From: Mesocentrotus franciscanus
Taxonomy: Eukaryota > Echinodermata > Echinoidea > Camarodonta > Strongylocentrotidae
Direction of reading: 5' to 3'
Assembly (NCBI GenBank): GCA_037976565.1
Contig: CP137684.1
Location: forward strand, 18,534,339 to 18,598,338
Length of the DNA: 64,000 nt
The notes beneath the pieces were generated by a model, which worked only from the letters and a program-made list of their open reading frames with translations, was not told where the DNA came from and did not search any database. This document shows positions 54,271 to 64,000 of the stretch, one piece after another (position 1 is the stretch's first letter; every line of letters starts with the position of its first letter). A program made the translations under genes and the position numbers.

Positions 54271-57200
54271 CCGGGAGCCAGGGGGGCAACCTAGCTGGAA
54301 AGGAAACCAATTTTCATGTGCACAGATGTAAAGATCGCATAGCTCCATCTAACAAATCGACCGTCTGGCACGTTCTAAGTGGTGGGTGTGGCCAGGGGCC
54401 CTCCCCAAAAGCGGCCCTTTTGACGACAAATTAGTATTTTGTAAATAATATTGTAAGGAAACCTTGAACCACCATGAGTTTGGTGTCATATAAAAGAAAA
54501 TTAAATTATCTACATTTTGATACCTATTTCAACGAAATTAGGATTAATTTACATAGCAAATTTAAGTAAAAAACATGATTTTTTTGTGATTTTTTTCGAA
54601 ATATTGAATTTTATGAAAAAGATTATTTTCCATATATCAAAATCGGAGAGGTGCATTTTTTCATAACTTTCCAGGAATTTGCTTATGTACAAAGACAATA
54701 TCCTGTGCGGGGGAGAGGTTTATAATATATCTTTTCAATAAAAAGTTATAGCAATCCAAAGTTATTGATTTGATTTCCACAAAAACAACATTTTTGCCCA
54801 CATGTGTATTAACTGTATGCATTACGTGCATTAGTGTTTTAAGGACCTGTTTGGTGTGTTTACATCGAGTTTTAAAGATAACTTTTAACTAAAACCTCTA
54901 ATCACCATGCATTTGGTGTCAAAAGATAGATAATTAAAATACCTTCATCCTGATATCAATTTCAATGAGTGATGTAGTGCCAGGTGTGAAATAAAAATTT
55001 TGAGCCAAAAAGGTGCTTTATTGTAGATATTCCTCTGATTTTGGCCAGTATCTCGGTGTATTAACTAAACAAAAGTGATTAGACATTTAGTAAAGCAGAA
55101 AGTTCAAAGGATTTGGAGCGCTGAGTGCAATTGATAAGTTCTTCTTCTGTACTCTGGGATGTTTCAGGAAATGTGGAAATTGGCAGTTGCCTCCCCCAGG
55201 CGCGGATCCAAGGGGGGCAGGGGACCCAGGCCCCCGCCAAAAAGAATAAAAGAGAGAGAGAGAGAGAAGGAAAAGAAGGGAAGGGAAAAAGGAGAGAAAG
55301 GGAAAGAAAGAAGAGGAAGCAGAAAGGAAAAGGGAAAGGGAGATCGGGGCGAAAGGGCCTTGTCTCCAAGGTTGTTGCCTGCCCCCCCAGCAAAAAAAAA
55401 AAGAGAGAAGGAAGGAAATGGAAAGGAAAAAGGGAGATAAAGGGAATGAAATAAAGAGGACGAAGAAAAGAAAAGAAAAAAGTTGCGATTCTCCCGCCAA
55501 CAAGTTGTGGATCGGGGATGGGACCTAAAGGCCCTTGCCTCTCCCCGCCAAAAAAAAAGGGGGGAAGGGAAAGGGAAAGAGGAGAGCTAAAAGTGAACAA
55601 AAAAGAGGAAGAAGAAAAGAAAAGGATGAAAACAAGGGGAGATCAGTTGCGATTAATTCGGCCAACAATGTGTGGATTGGAAGGGACCGAAAGGTCCTTG
55701 CCCCTCTCCTCCCCCCGCAAACTTAAAAGAGAAAGAAGGGAAAGGAAAAAAAAAGAGGAAGAAGAAAGGTAGGGGAGATCATGAGTGATTTTCCCCGCCA
55801 ACAAGGTGTGGATCGGGGGGGGGGCGAAAGGCCCTTGCCTCCCCCTTTATCTGACCGTGATTTAATACCTGTTCCTGAGCTTACGGGGGCTCTGCCCCCT
55901 GGAATCCACCTAGGGCCCTAAGGCAGGCCCTTGGATGCTAGTCTGATCGTAATGCATAAAAACCCTGAGTTTCCGGGGGCTCCGCCCCCTGGACCTCACG
56001 CCAATTAGTGACCTGCCAGAGTCACAAATAAGGTATCAAAATATGCTCATCTGACCGTAATTAAATGCCTAAAACCCCTGAGCTTACGGGGGCTCTGCCC
56101 CCTGGACCCAACCTAGGGCCCTAAGGCGTCCCCTGGATGCTCACCCGACGGTAATTTAATGCCCCAAACCCCTAAACTTCCGGGGGCTCCGCCCCCTGGA
56201 CTAAACGCCAATTATTGTCCTGCCAGTGTCACAAATAAAGGATAAAAATGCCATCTGACCGTAATTAAATGCCCATACGCCCCGAGCTTCCTGGGGTCCG
56301 CCCTTGACCCCCGCCGGTGCTTTGCCCCTAGACCCAACGCCCATTTACGCTACGCTCTTCATGAAACGTTCAGCGGGGCCTGCATGTAAGATTGGTGGTG
56401 AATCGGATTTTTTTTTCTGCCCCACCCAAACGATTTTGCTCATTACGCCACTGCTTTAGTGGTCACCATTACGTACCAATATTTGGCTCGCACAATTTCA
56501 AATTTGGGCCCTCCTAAGAAATCTTGGATCCGCGCCTCCTGCCCCCCTCCCCCAACCCGCCCCTTCCAGCCGCTTGTCATAATCTTGCCCATGACCAAGA
56601 CAAGTTAGTGCATCGATCAACATTAATATAATATAATATCGCCATGTTTGGTTTAATGGTTTATTTTGCCTGACTACTAAGAAAACATGTGTATGCTTGT
56701 GAGTAACCATACCCCGCATGATTCCTATTGTGATTAGATTAGAATGACATAAACTTTTCTCATAAAATAGTTTCGGCTAGGTATGCAAAGTTATTTTTTC
56801 TCTCGATTACAAGTAATTCGGTACAAAAATCGAAGGAACATTATGAAACTACTTGATTCGATTGAATCTCAGTTTTAGCCTTTGTGTGTTTCAAATAGGA
56901 AGTTCCACAACTTCAAGTGAGATCAATTTGAAATCTTTTCTGCTTAGCCATGAATAACTTTAAATCGTTACTAATTATAACTCCTTGAACTTCTAAGGAT
57001 CTCACGATTTGATGATTGGAAAATGTTATTAGGTACCAGCTTATAATTTTGGTGACACATCACCGTCTACATTAGAGTTCTATCATGCCCGTTGCATAAA
57101 TCATATGGTCTTTTTGAACATAGAATAACATTTTTTTAAATTAGAATAAAATAAAATGCAAACTTGTCGTAGATTGTTTCATTTGAAAAAGCGTTCGAGT

Positions 57201-58822
57201 TACAGTTCCACCAGGGACACTGTCATAGACAATCTTTAATTACTTCTATTTATTGAATTTAAATTGGGATGTGGGCAAAAATAAAAGAAGAAGTGGAAAT
57301 CTGCATGTAATACTCTGCAAGTTCAAGCTAGTAAATGTGCTACAACTGATCATTTCAAGCGTATTATTATTTGTGACTCTAGCAGGTCACTAATAGGCGT
57401 GGGGTCCAGGGCGGAGCCCCCGGAAGCTCAGGGAATTTAAGCATTAAATTGCGGTCAGATGAGCATCCAGAGACCCGCCTTAGGGCCCTAGATGGGGTCC
57501 AGGGTGCAGAGCCCCCGGAAGCTCAGGGGTTTTAAGCATTTGATTACGATCAGATTAGCATCCAGAGACCCGCCTTTAGGTTCCCATCCCCGATCCACAA
57601 CATGTTGGCGGGAGAATCGCAACCGATATCCCCTTCTTTTCTTCGTCCTCTTTATTTCATTCCCTTTATCTCCTTTTTTCCTTTTTTCTTTCCCTTTCCT
57701 TCCTTCTCTCTTTTTTGTAGTTGCTGGGGGGCAACAACCTGGGAGGCAAGGCCATTTCGCCCCCGATCTCCTATTTCCCTTTTCTTTCCACTTCCTCTTC
57801 TTTCTTTCCCTTTCTCTCTTCTTTTTAATTTCCTTCTTTCCTTCTCTCTCTCTCTCTCTCTCTCTTGGCGGGGGGCAAGGCCCCTGGCCCCTGGATCCGC
57901 GCCTGGGGAGGCAACTGCCAATGTCCACATTTCCTGAAACATCCCAGAGTACAGAAGAAGAACTTATCAATTGCACTCAGCGCTCCAAATCCTTTGAATT
58001 TTCTGCACTACTAAATGTCTAATCACTTTTGTCCAGTTAATATACCGAGATACTGGCCAAAATCAGAGGAATATCTACGATAAAGCACCTTTTGGCTCAA
58101 AATTTATATTTCACACACTACATCACTCATTGAAATTGATATCAGGATGAAGGTATTTTAATTATCCATCTTTTGACACCAAATACATGGTGATAAGAGG
58201 TTTTAGTTAAAAGTTATCTTTAAAACTCGATGTAAACACACCAAATAGGTCCTTAATACACTAATGCACGTATATGCATACAGTTAATACATATGTGGGC
58301 AAAAATGTTGTTTTTGTGGAAATCAAATCAATGACTTTGGATTGCTATAACTTTTTATTGAAAAGATATATAAACTTCTCCCTCGCACGGGATATTGTCA
58401 TTGTACATAAGCAAATTCCTGGAAAGTTATGAAAAAATGCACCTCTGCAATTTTGATATATGGAAAATAATATTTGTTGATAAAATTCAATATTTCGAGA
58501 AAAAAAATCATGTTTTTAACTTAAATTTGCTATGTAAATTAATCCTAATTTCGTTGAAATAGGTATCAAAATGTAGATAATTTAATTTTCTTTCATATGA
58601 CACCAAACTCATGGTGGTTCAAGGTTTCCTTACAATATTATTCACAAAATACTAATTTGTCGTCAAAAGGGCCGCTTTTTTGGGGAGGGGGCTCCCCTTG
58701 GCCACACCCACCACTTAGAACATGCCAGACGGTCGATTTGTTATATGGAGATATGCGATCTTTACATCTGTGCACATGAAAATTGGTTTCCTTTCCAGCT
58801 AGGTTGACCCCCCTGGCTCCCG
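54271..58822. mobile_element. 4.55-kb foldback transposon (TU-like)
   Basis: Left arm 54271-about 55200 and right arm about 57900-58822 are inverted copies over more than 900 bases, both ending CGGGAGCCAGGGGGG(T)CAACC. Further inverted homology continues inward through purine-rich tandem units (left 55240-55860; pyrimidine-rich counterpart 57570-57900) and GGGGGCTC(T/C)GCCCCC blocks (55877, 55973, 56079, 56178; right at about 57410 and 57510). The central 1 kb is unique. There is no transposase. Long-inverted-repeat elements with internal tandem units match the TU foldback style known in sea urchins. The target duplication was not resolved. Confidence 0.8.
55200..55860. repeat. purine-rich tandem units (~150-170 bp) in the left foldback arm
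   Basis: About five units each pair a GGATCGGGG...AAAGGCCCTTGCC...CCCGCCAAAAA segment with a long GGGAAAGGGAGA-type polypurine tract (near 55200, 55341, 55510, 55672, 55813). They produce Lys/Arg/Glu-rich open frames that are not genes. Mirror-like polypurine DNA of this length can form triplex structures. Confidence 0.75.
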
Positions 58823-59277
58823 TACTAGTTAAAGAGAAGGTGGAGTTCTGGTAATGGTGAAAAAAACATTGAAACAGTTCCTCTTCAAATTCACACTGAT
58901 TGTTAAGTAGTACAAATAAATGACTCTTGCTAAAATTGAATTTGAACGAAATTGTGTAATTGCAGAGAAATTAGCAAAATAAACGTTGAATATTTCATCT
59001 ATCGGTCGGGTGAGTCCCAAACCGAATTCAAAATTACTGATATGTCTGTTTAGCTCCCTCTTTCGGCAAGAACCCGATATCCTCCTCTCGGTGCGCGATT
59101 CATTCAAGCCAAATCCACACACAAGGAAGCGAAAACGCTCTACTGAAAACTTCAGCATTATATTACCAGCTGGTTGGTTGTGTTTATAGTTACATTTCTT
59201 CAGCTAGCGCATCGCAGGCCCACAAATACATTGTAATAGTTTCAAATTCTTCTAACGTTCCTGCGGAAACAAACTTA

Positions 59278-60310
59278 CCCTGATAGCAGAGCGACGTCTT
59301 AAAGACGTCATATTTACGTCTTGTACTACGTCTTTAAGACGACATAACATGACGTAAAAAAGACGTAAAATTGCACCCGCGTACGTCGTCTTCAGGACGA
59401 CATATTTTGACGTGATTTTTACGTCTTATTCGTCAAAGAAAGACGTCTTTAAGACGTCAACTTGTACCATAGGAAGACGTCATATGGACGTCATATTTAC
59501 GTCTTTTGTTAAAGAAAGACGTCTTTAAGACGACATAACTTTACGTCAAAAGACGTAAACTTGCACCCGCGTACGTCGTCGTGAGGACGTCATATTTTGA
59601 CGTGATTTTTACGTCTTATTAGTTAAAGATAGACGTCTTTAAGACGTCAACTTGTACCATAGGAAGACGTCATATGGACGTCATATTTACGTCTTTGGTT
59701 AACGAAAGACGTCTTTAAGACGACATAACTTTACGTCAAAAGACGTAAACTTGCACCCGCATACGTCGTCGTGAGGACGTCATATTTTGACGTGATTTTT
59801 ACGTCTTATTAGTTAAAGAAAGACGTCTTCAAGACGTCAATTTTACCCAAGAAAGACGTCTTACAGACTTCGTGTATACATTGTATGGACATCAAATTTT
59901 GACGTGATATTTACATCTTATTGATAAAGAATAGACGCCTTCAAGACGGTAACTTGTATCAAAGGTAGACGTCGTACTGACGTCATATATTAATGTGATT
60001 TTTACGTCTTACTGGTAAAAAAAGACGTCTTTAAGACGTTAAATTGTAAAAAAGGAAGTCGTCATACAGATGTCATATATTTATGTAGTTTTAAATCTTT
60101 TAAGTAAAAATTACGTCTTAAAAGCATAAACTTGTATCAATAGTTTACATTGTATGGACTTGAATCTTTACACAATTTGTCCATCCTATTGGTTAAAAAG
60201 GACATCTTCAAGACGTAAATTTGTAGCAACAGAAGACATAAGGACACCAATTCGATGTACTTTTTATCCTTACATGAGCTTTACGTCTTTTTGTCCTCTA
60301 AATGACATCT
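59278..60310. mobile_element. GACGTC-palindrome array, 190-bp tandem period
   Basis: About twenty GACGTC hexamers, mostly within AAGACGTCTT or AGGACGTCAT, lie between 59290 and 60040. They sit in a 190-bp tandem unit: CTTGTACCATAGGAAGACGT recurs at 59461 and 59651, and GCACCCGC(G/A)TACGTCGTC at 59374, 59564 and 59754. The left edge reads CCCTGATAGCAGAGCGACGTC, similar to the left end of the 47941 MITE. Later copies (59830-60310) decay progressively. The right terminus is not clear. No coding frame. Confidence 0.6.
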
Positions 60311-60750
60311 ATATGACCACCTGATCAAGGAAGAAAGTGTACAAATCACTCATTCTGAGCAATCACACGGTACAATCAAAGCAACAAATATTGCATCACA
60401 TACGGTAATATATACATGCCAGACAGAAAGTAATTTTCATATTTTTAATGTACATGTAAATGGTGTGAAGAAGGATAACACAAAACTATAAAATACTTAT
60501 TTCTATACCTTCTTTTTCTAACTTGCCTTCTATACGTACAGTGTCTTTCCATCCCCATCCTAATCTCATAATTGATTTTAATAAAGTTAACAGGCCATCA
60601 CAAAGATATCTGTTTTGTCATAAAATGTGCTACTTTTTAAAGATAAACATTACAATTAAAGAACGGTTTTCATTTGCTTTCAAATTAAATTCACTTATCA
60701 GTACAAGAAACCATGACATATTATATTGCATAATTGGTTAAACTTATAAG

Positions 60751-60952
60751 TCTTGCGGTTGTGAAAAGCAGGTTAGCAGCATAGAGACTAGGTAAAGCTA
60801 TACTGATACCCGCAGTTTTTTAGTAGATAAGCAAACATCACACTGGGGAAGCTCCTCACATTCAGCAAAACAGAATAGTGGAAAGCAGGGCATTCATCAG
60901 CATAGCTCTACCTCGTCTCCATGCTGCAAACCCGCTCCTCACAACCACAAGA
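60751..60952. repeat. ~200-bp imperfect inverted repeat
   Basis: TCTTGCGGTTGTGAAAAGCA, then GGTTAGCAGCATAGAGACTA, is mirrored by the reverse complement of 60888-60952 (TCTTGTGGTTGTGAGGAGCG, GGTTTGCAGCATGGAGACGA). The whole can fold as a hairpin with ~65-bp stems. Confidence 0.65.
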
Positions 60953-61040
60953 CTGTAATGCAGATAAAGAGTATCAGATAAAACAAAAGGTTGTTGGAAA
61001 CAAGTCTTACCAGAGAGTCAAGACAAATGGCTATCAGCGT

Positions 61041-61559
61041 GTCCACACACAAAACAATTTATCCCGAAACTCTCTAACGATACGTCGTATAAAGAATCAT
61101 CGTATAAATTCCAGGGTGTCCACACACAAGAAACGTCGTATAAAGAATCATTGTATAAATTCCAGGGTGTCCACACACACAAGAAAGTAATCCCAAAACT
61201 CTACAGCGAAATGTTGTATAGGTGCGCAGTTTGCTACTGCGGTCATGAAATGGAAGCGGAAATGAGAGGTCAGGTCTCCTTTCGCGTGCGATCCGACGTT
61301 AAGCCCCGCCCAGTTAGACTAGTTCCGTCCACACACAAAATTTCCATGATTAAGCGTGATTAGGCGTGATTAGTTATTGAGTTCTAGTTCGAAACGATGC
61401 CCAAACCTGCGTTTCGTTATACGACGTATCGTTATCTGACGTATCGTTAGTAAGCGTCCACACACACAATTTCATCATATAACTATCGCGAAACGGTATA
61501 ACTATCGCGAAACGGTATAACTAATCACGCCTAATCACGGAAAATGTTGTGTGTGGACA
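61041..61559. mobile_element. GTCCACACACAA-motif MITE cluster
   Basis: The motif GTCCACACACA occurs at 61041, 61118, 61169, 61327 and 61456 and inverted at 61549-61559. The pair 61327-61370 and 61510-61559 is a clear inverted repeat (GTCCACACACAAAATTTCC... against GTCCACACACAACATTTTCC...), with TAAGCGTGATTAGGCGTGAT shared, forming a 233-bp hairpin element. 61090-61180 is a 52-bp tandem pair (CGTATAAAGAATCATCGTAT). Several ACGATACGTCGTAT motifs lie between. Confidence 0.6.
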
Positions 61560-61848
61560 GGGGGTATATGTCAACAGAAGTAATTGCATTATTAGCAGCA
61601 CATAATACATCAAGTAAACACAGATGCTCATTCAATACAGAATTTCTGAGCGTGAAAGATAAATTCTTGTTACATACATGTACAAGGGGAATCTCTAAGT
61701 TTATGGCAATAATTCATATTCACAGTTTTAAAAAGGCACATGCAAAATGAAGTATAAAACTATACAATCTATATCATACATAAGAGAAAAATGGCACAAA
61801 TGATAAACACATGGCTTAGCTTAGTTATCTCTTACACTCAAAAGAAAC

Positions 61849-62026
61849 AAGTTGGCAGCAAGGAAAACAGGGAGAGCTATGCTGATACCTGCAGAGTTTT
61901 CTGATGATGGTTGCTTGCCCGTTGAAACCACGATGTTCGCATTTGGCGATACAGCATATTGGAAAACTGTGCAGAAATTAGCTCAACTGTACCTATTCTC
62001 TGTGCTAGAAACCTGCTTCTTACGGG
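61849..62026. repeat. diverged relative of the 60751 hairpin repeat
   Basis: GAGAGCTATGCTGATACCTG at 61870 matches the AAGCTATACTGATACCCG of the first copy, and the right side (reverse complement AAGAAGCAGGTTTCTAGCAC) matches AAAAGCAGGTTAGCAGCA. The stem is weaker than in the first copy. A 118-codon open frame (61852-62208) overlaps and is probably chance. Confidence 0.45.
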
Positions 62027-62773
62027 CACATGACTTAAATATAAGAAAAGGCATTACTGGCAGTGGCAACTTTCATTCTTATAAATATCATCAAAGATTT
62101 TGTTTGCGAATACAGAAGCTGAAGTATAAAAACACAATTTTGATCAGATTAAACATTCCTGCCAGTACGACTGGCTCAATTGGGCAATTCAAGGTGACTG
62201 TGCAATAATGATGCAGAAGATATTTCCAACTTTAAGATAAAATAGCAAGCATGATGAAACAGTTTAGCACAAACAGATATATTCCATTGCTTATGTCACA
62301 ACATTCATTTGGCAAGTTTGAAACTCCTGGGGGTATTTTCACAAAGAATTAAAATTTAACTTAGATTCAATATAGGTAAGCCGTATTGTGCTTTCAAAAT
62401 CACAGGTACAATCCAACAATTTTATACTTTTAACTACCAAAATATTCTCAAACCACAAAGATATTTATGATTTTCTTAGAAGGCGCCACAGTGTGACACC
62501 CTTTAAAGACACATAGAAGTCAGCTCTCATGGGGAATTCGACACCGTTCGGTGTTTACCCAATAACAGGTGTTGTCAATCACCAGGGTTAGCCTTCAGTT
62601 TTATGACCATTCGACCTTATGTAATGCTTTGCTTTTCCCTCACCCGATCGAAGCGGGATCGAAGCTAGACTCTCCGAGAGATTAGGAGGTAATTCTTGAC
62701 TGGCCTACGGGTTTGCTGTGTGCAGATTTGTACTCCCATTAATGTTATTTCCACCAAGTCTGGTGTCAGCGAA

Positions 62774-63396
62774 TTATGGCCTTCTGCACATGGAAACTGA
62801 CGATCCACTCACTTTAACAGTTGATTCTCCCAATAAATTTTGAATTTTCCCCAACCGTTTTCCATCGTTCGTTCGTACGAAGAATATCAAGGAGTACATC
62901 ATGATAGGAAGATCCTTATTTATCCAACTGATTGTCTCATCATCGAGCTCGAAGTCCAGAAGCACCGTGAGGGGATTTGTAGATAGGACAAGCATCGATG
63001 ACATGATCCATAGTTTGGATCTCTCCACAGGCACAGTTTGGCGATGGATCAGCTCCAATTTTATGCAGGAAGTATTGTGTACGGCCAACTCCAATTCTGA
63101 TACGGTTGAGGTTGACCCAGCTTTTCTTGAGAGGTCGCTGCCACTTGGTTTTGCACAGGGCTCTGGGATGAACTCCTTCAAGTTGGTAGTAGACGAATTC
63201 CACTGGTCTGACCAGCGTTTTGCTTTCCAGGTGGGTAAGGTGGAGGGGGGCTTCTCAAGCGGCAGCTCAGCAGCCTGTGTTGCAAAGTGTCTTCTAGGGA
63301 GACGCTGTCCTTCAAAGGCAGAGGGGGCAGGAACAAGGCATTTATCTCTGTCATGCTTTTGGGCAAGCTTAGTGTACTGCGCATCTCGTCTGAGCT
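62774..63396 (-). pseudogene. non-LTR retrotransposon ORF2 C-terminal fragment
   Basis: Minus-strand coding similarity runs through three frames. In 62940-63203 the segment KSWVNLNRIRIGVGRTQYFL is followed by a zinc-knuckle-like NCACGEIQTMDHVIDACP (C-x-C-x(8)-H-x(4)-C, about 63000-63050). This is a standard extreme C-terminus of non-LTR reverse-transcriptase proteins. Frame 63178-63396 carries the preceding Pro-rich stretch, and 62774-62945 the final DDETISWINKDLP block. At least two frameshifts. A splice-acceptor-like tract (TATCTTATTTTCAG) sits exactly at the upstream edge (63397), so exonisation into a transcript is possible. The clade is not assigned. Confidence 0.7.
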
Positions 63397-63399
63397 GAA

Positions 63400-64000
63400 A
63401 ATAAGATATAAAACAGGCCTTTAAACACTTGAATGTTTGGAAAAGGTATATAGAGCCAATTCTTTGCTTTGTGATGATTTACATTCACCTAAAATTAAAT
63501 TAAATTATAATAATATAATTGAGAGAATTAAGGAATTGACCACATCAGTTTTCCCAATTGTTATCATTAATAATGGTCTTTTTCACTCGAACTTTCATAT
63601 TATCTTTAATTGTACATCTAACATTGAAGTCAATACCTTAGCACCATTATCTCTCATCTGAACAATGTAACTAAGTCCCTTTATGGCTCGTTCAGATATG
63701 ATGCTGCAAAACATTCAAAACCGCAGAGTATTTTTAATGTTGACATAAAGTTCAATATGCTTTACATTTCTGTATATTATAAAACAAAGCTCACTGAATA
63801 CGCGCAGTCCAAAACATACTTCACTTTACACATAAACCAAATCTGCATCATTTTTTAAAATTTGTTGGCGGTTCACGTGCCGTACCTGAGCAAGTCTTAA
63901 TTGCTTAAGAATGGAATCGATTTGTATTGCATTTACCTCACTCAATTTTCTCTATTACCAACTTATATCATACACAGGTTTTAGGAACCGATACAAAGGG
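63400..64000. other. no recognisable gene
   Basis: AT-rich sequence with no supported coding or repeat feature. Confidence 0.4.

Noticed and set aside
55079..57976. Arg/Lys/Glu-rich and Phe/Ser/Leu-rich open frames of 90-176 codons
   Set aside because: They are the two readings of polypurine/polypyrimidine tandem units in the foldback arms, and the same frames appear mirrored in both arms.
61852..62208. 118-codon plus-strand open frame
   Set aside because: It overlaps a hairpin repeat shared with 60.75-60.95 kb and shows no recognisable domain.

Overview
This is eukaryotic, AT-rich, intron/intergenic-type DNA with two assembly gaps (20770-21269, exactly 500 N; 44319-44341, 23 N). Codon-dense stretches are rare and nearly all belong to transposable elements. 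The mix of repeats (frequent TACATG runs, non-LTR 3' ends reading AATAAACTGAACTGAACT, a Nin-DC-like SINE, long foldback elements of the kind known as TU in sea urchins, OTU/endonuclease Helitrons) suggests a marine invertebrate deuterostome, most likely an echinoderm such as a sea urchin. The species is an inference; no single-copy gene here fixes it.

Layout. 1-6.6 kb: non-coding, with microsatellites and one hAT-like MITE relic. 6.6-7.86 kb: 5'-truncated CR1/L2-like LINE on the minus strand. 8-20 kb: mostly unannotatable DNA with MITEs (8.38, 11.43, 13.48 kb), a nested foldback element (18.45-18.92 kb), a LINE 3' end, and weak coding candidates on the minus strand (12.4, 14.6, 17.3, 18.2 kb). 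20-24 kb: tandem duplications, a gap, and the best host-exon candidates (22.26-22.38 kb; 23.52-23.68 kb with a decayed duplicate at 23.06-23.23 kb), all on the minus strand.

24.3-34.8 kb is the centrepiece: an about 10.5-kb Helitron (Helentron/Helitron2 type) read on the minus strand. In order it encodes a PHD finger, a charged linker, an OTU cysteine protease, a second cysteine protease resembling the herpesvirus-tegument/C76 type, a Cys-rich/DUF6570-like segment, the Helitron Rep (HUH) nuclease, a PIF1 helicase and an AP-type endonuclease. Catalytic motifs are intact but the frame breaks repeatedly, mostly by small frameshifts. Tandem arrays (35.1-36.9 kb) and fragments of a second Helitron copy (37.0 and 38.24-38.37 kb) lie upstream of it.

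38.7-43 kb: a MITE, then a 139-bp-period tandem array of about 11 units interrupted by a 1.59-kb hAT-type element with a perfect 8-bp target duplication. 44.3-45.0 kb: the 5' half of an alpha-1,3-fucosyltransferase gene (minus strand) running into a gap. 46.4-49 kb: a SINE with a 7SL/Alu-like head and Nin-DC-like core, split by a 2.37-kb hAT-type element (perfect 8-bp duplication) that itself contains a CCATATGG-array element. 50-53 kb: 0.6-0.7-kb tandem repeats. 54.27-58.82 kb: a 4.55-kb foldback transposon with arms of 0.9 kb or more. 59.28-60.3 kb: a GACGTC palindrome array with a 190-bp period. 60.7-62 kb: hairpin repeats. 62.8-63.4 kb: a non-LTR retrotransposon C-terminus.

A recurring theme is small elements whose terminal motif is reiterated many times inside (11.43, 38.69, 47.94, 59.28, 61.04 kb). 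Two of them, with unrelated internal motifs, begin with similar bases (CCCAGGTAGCAAGC and CCCTGATAGCAGAGC), suggesting one unrecognised family of motif-array transposons.
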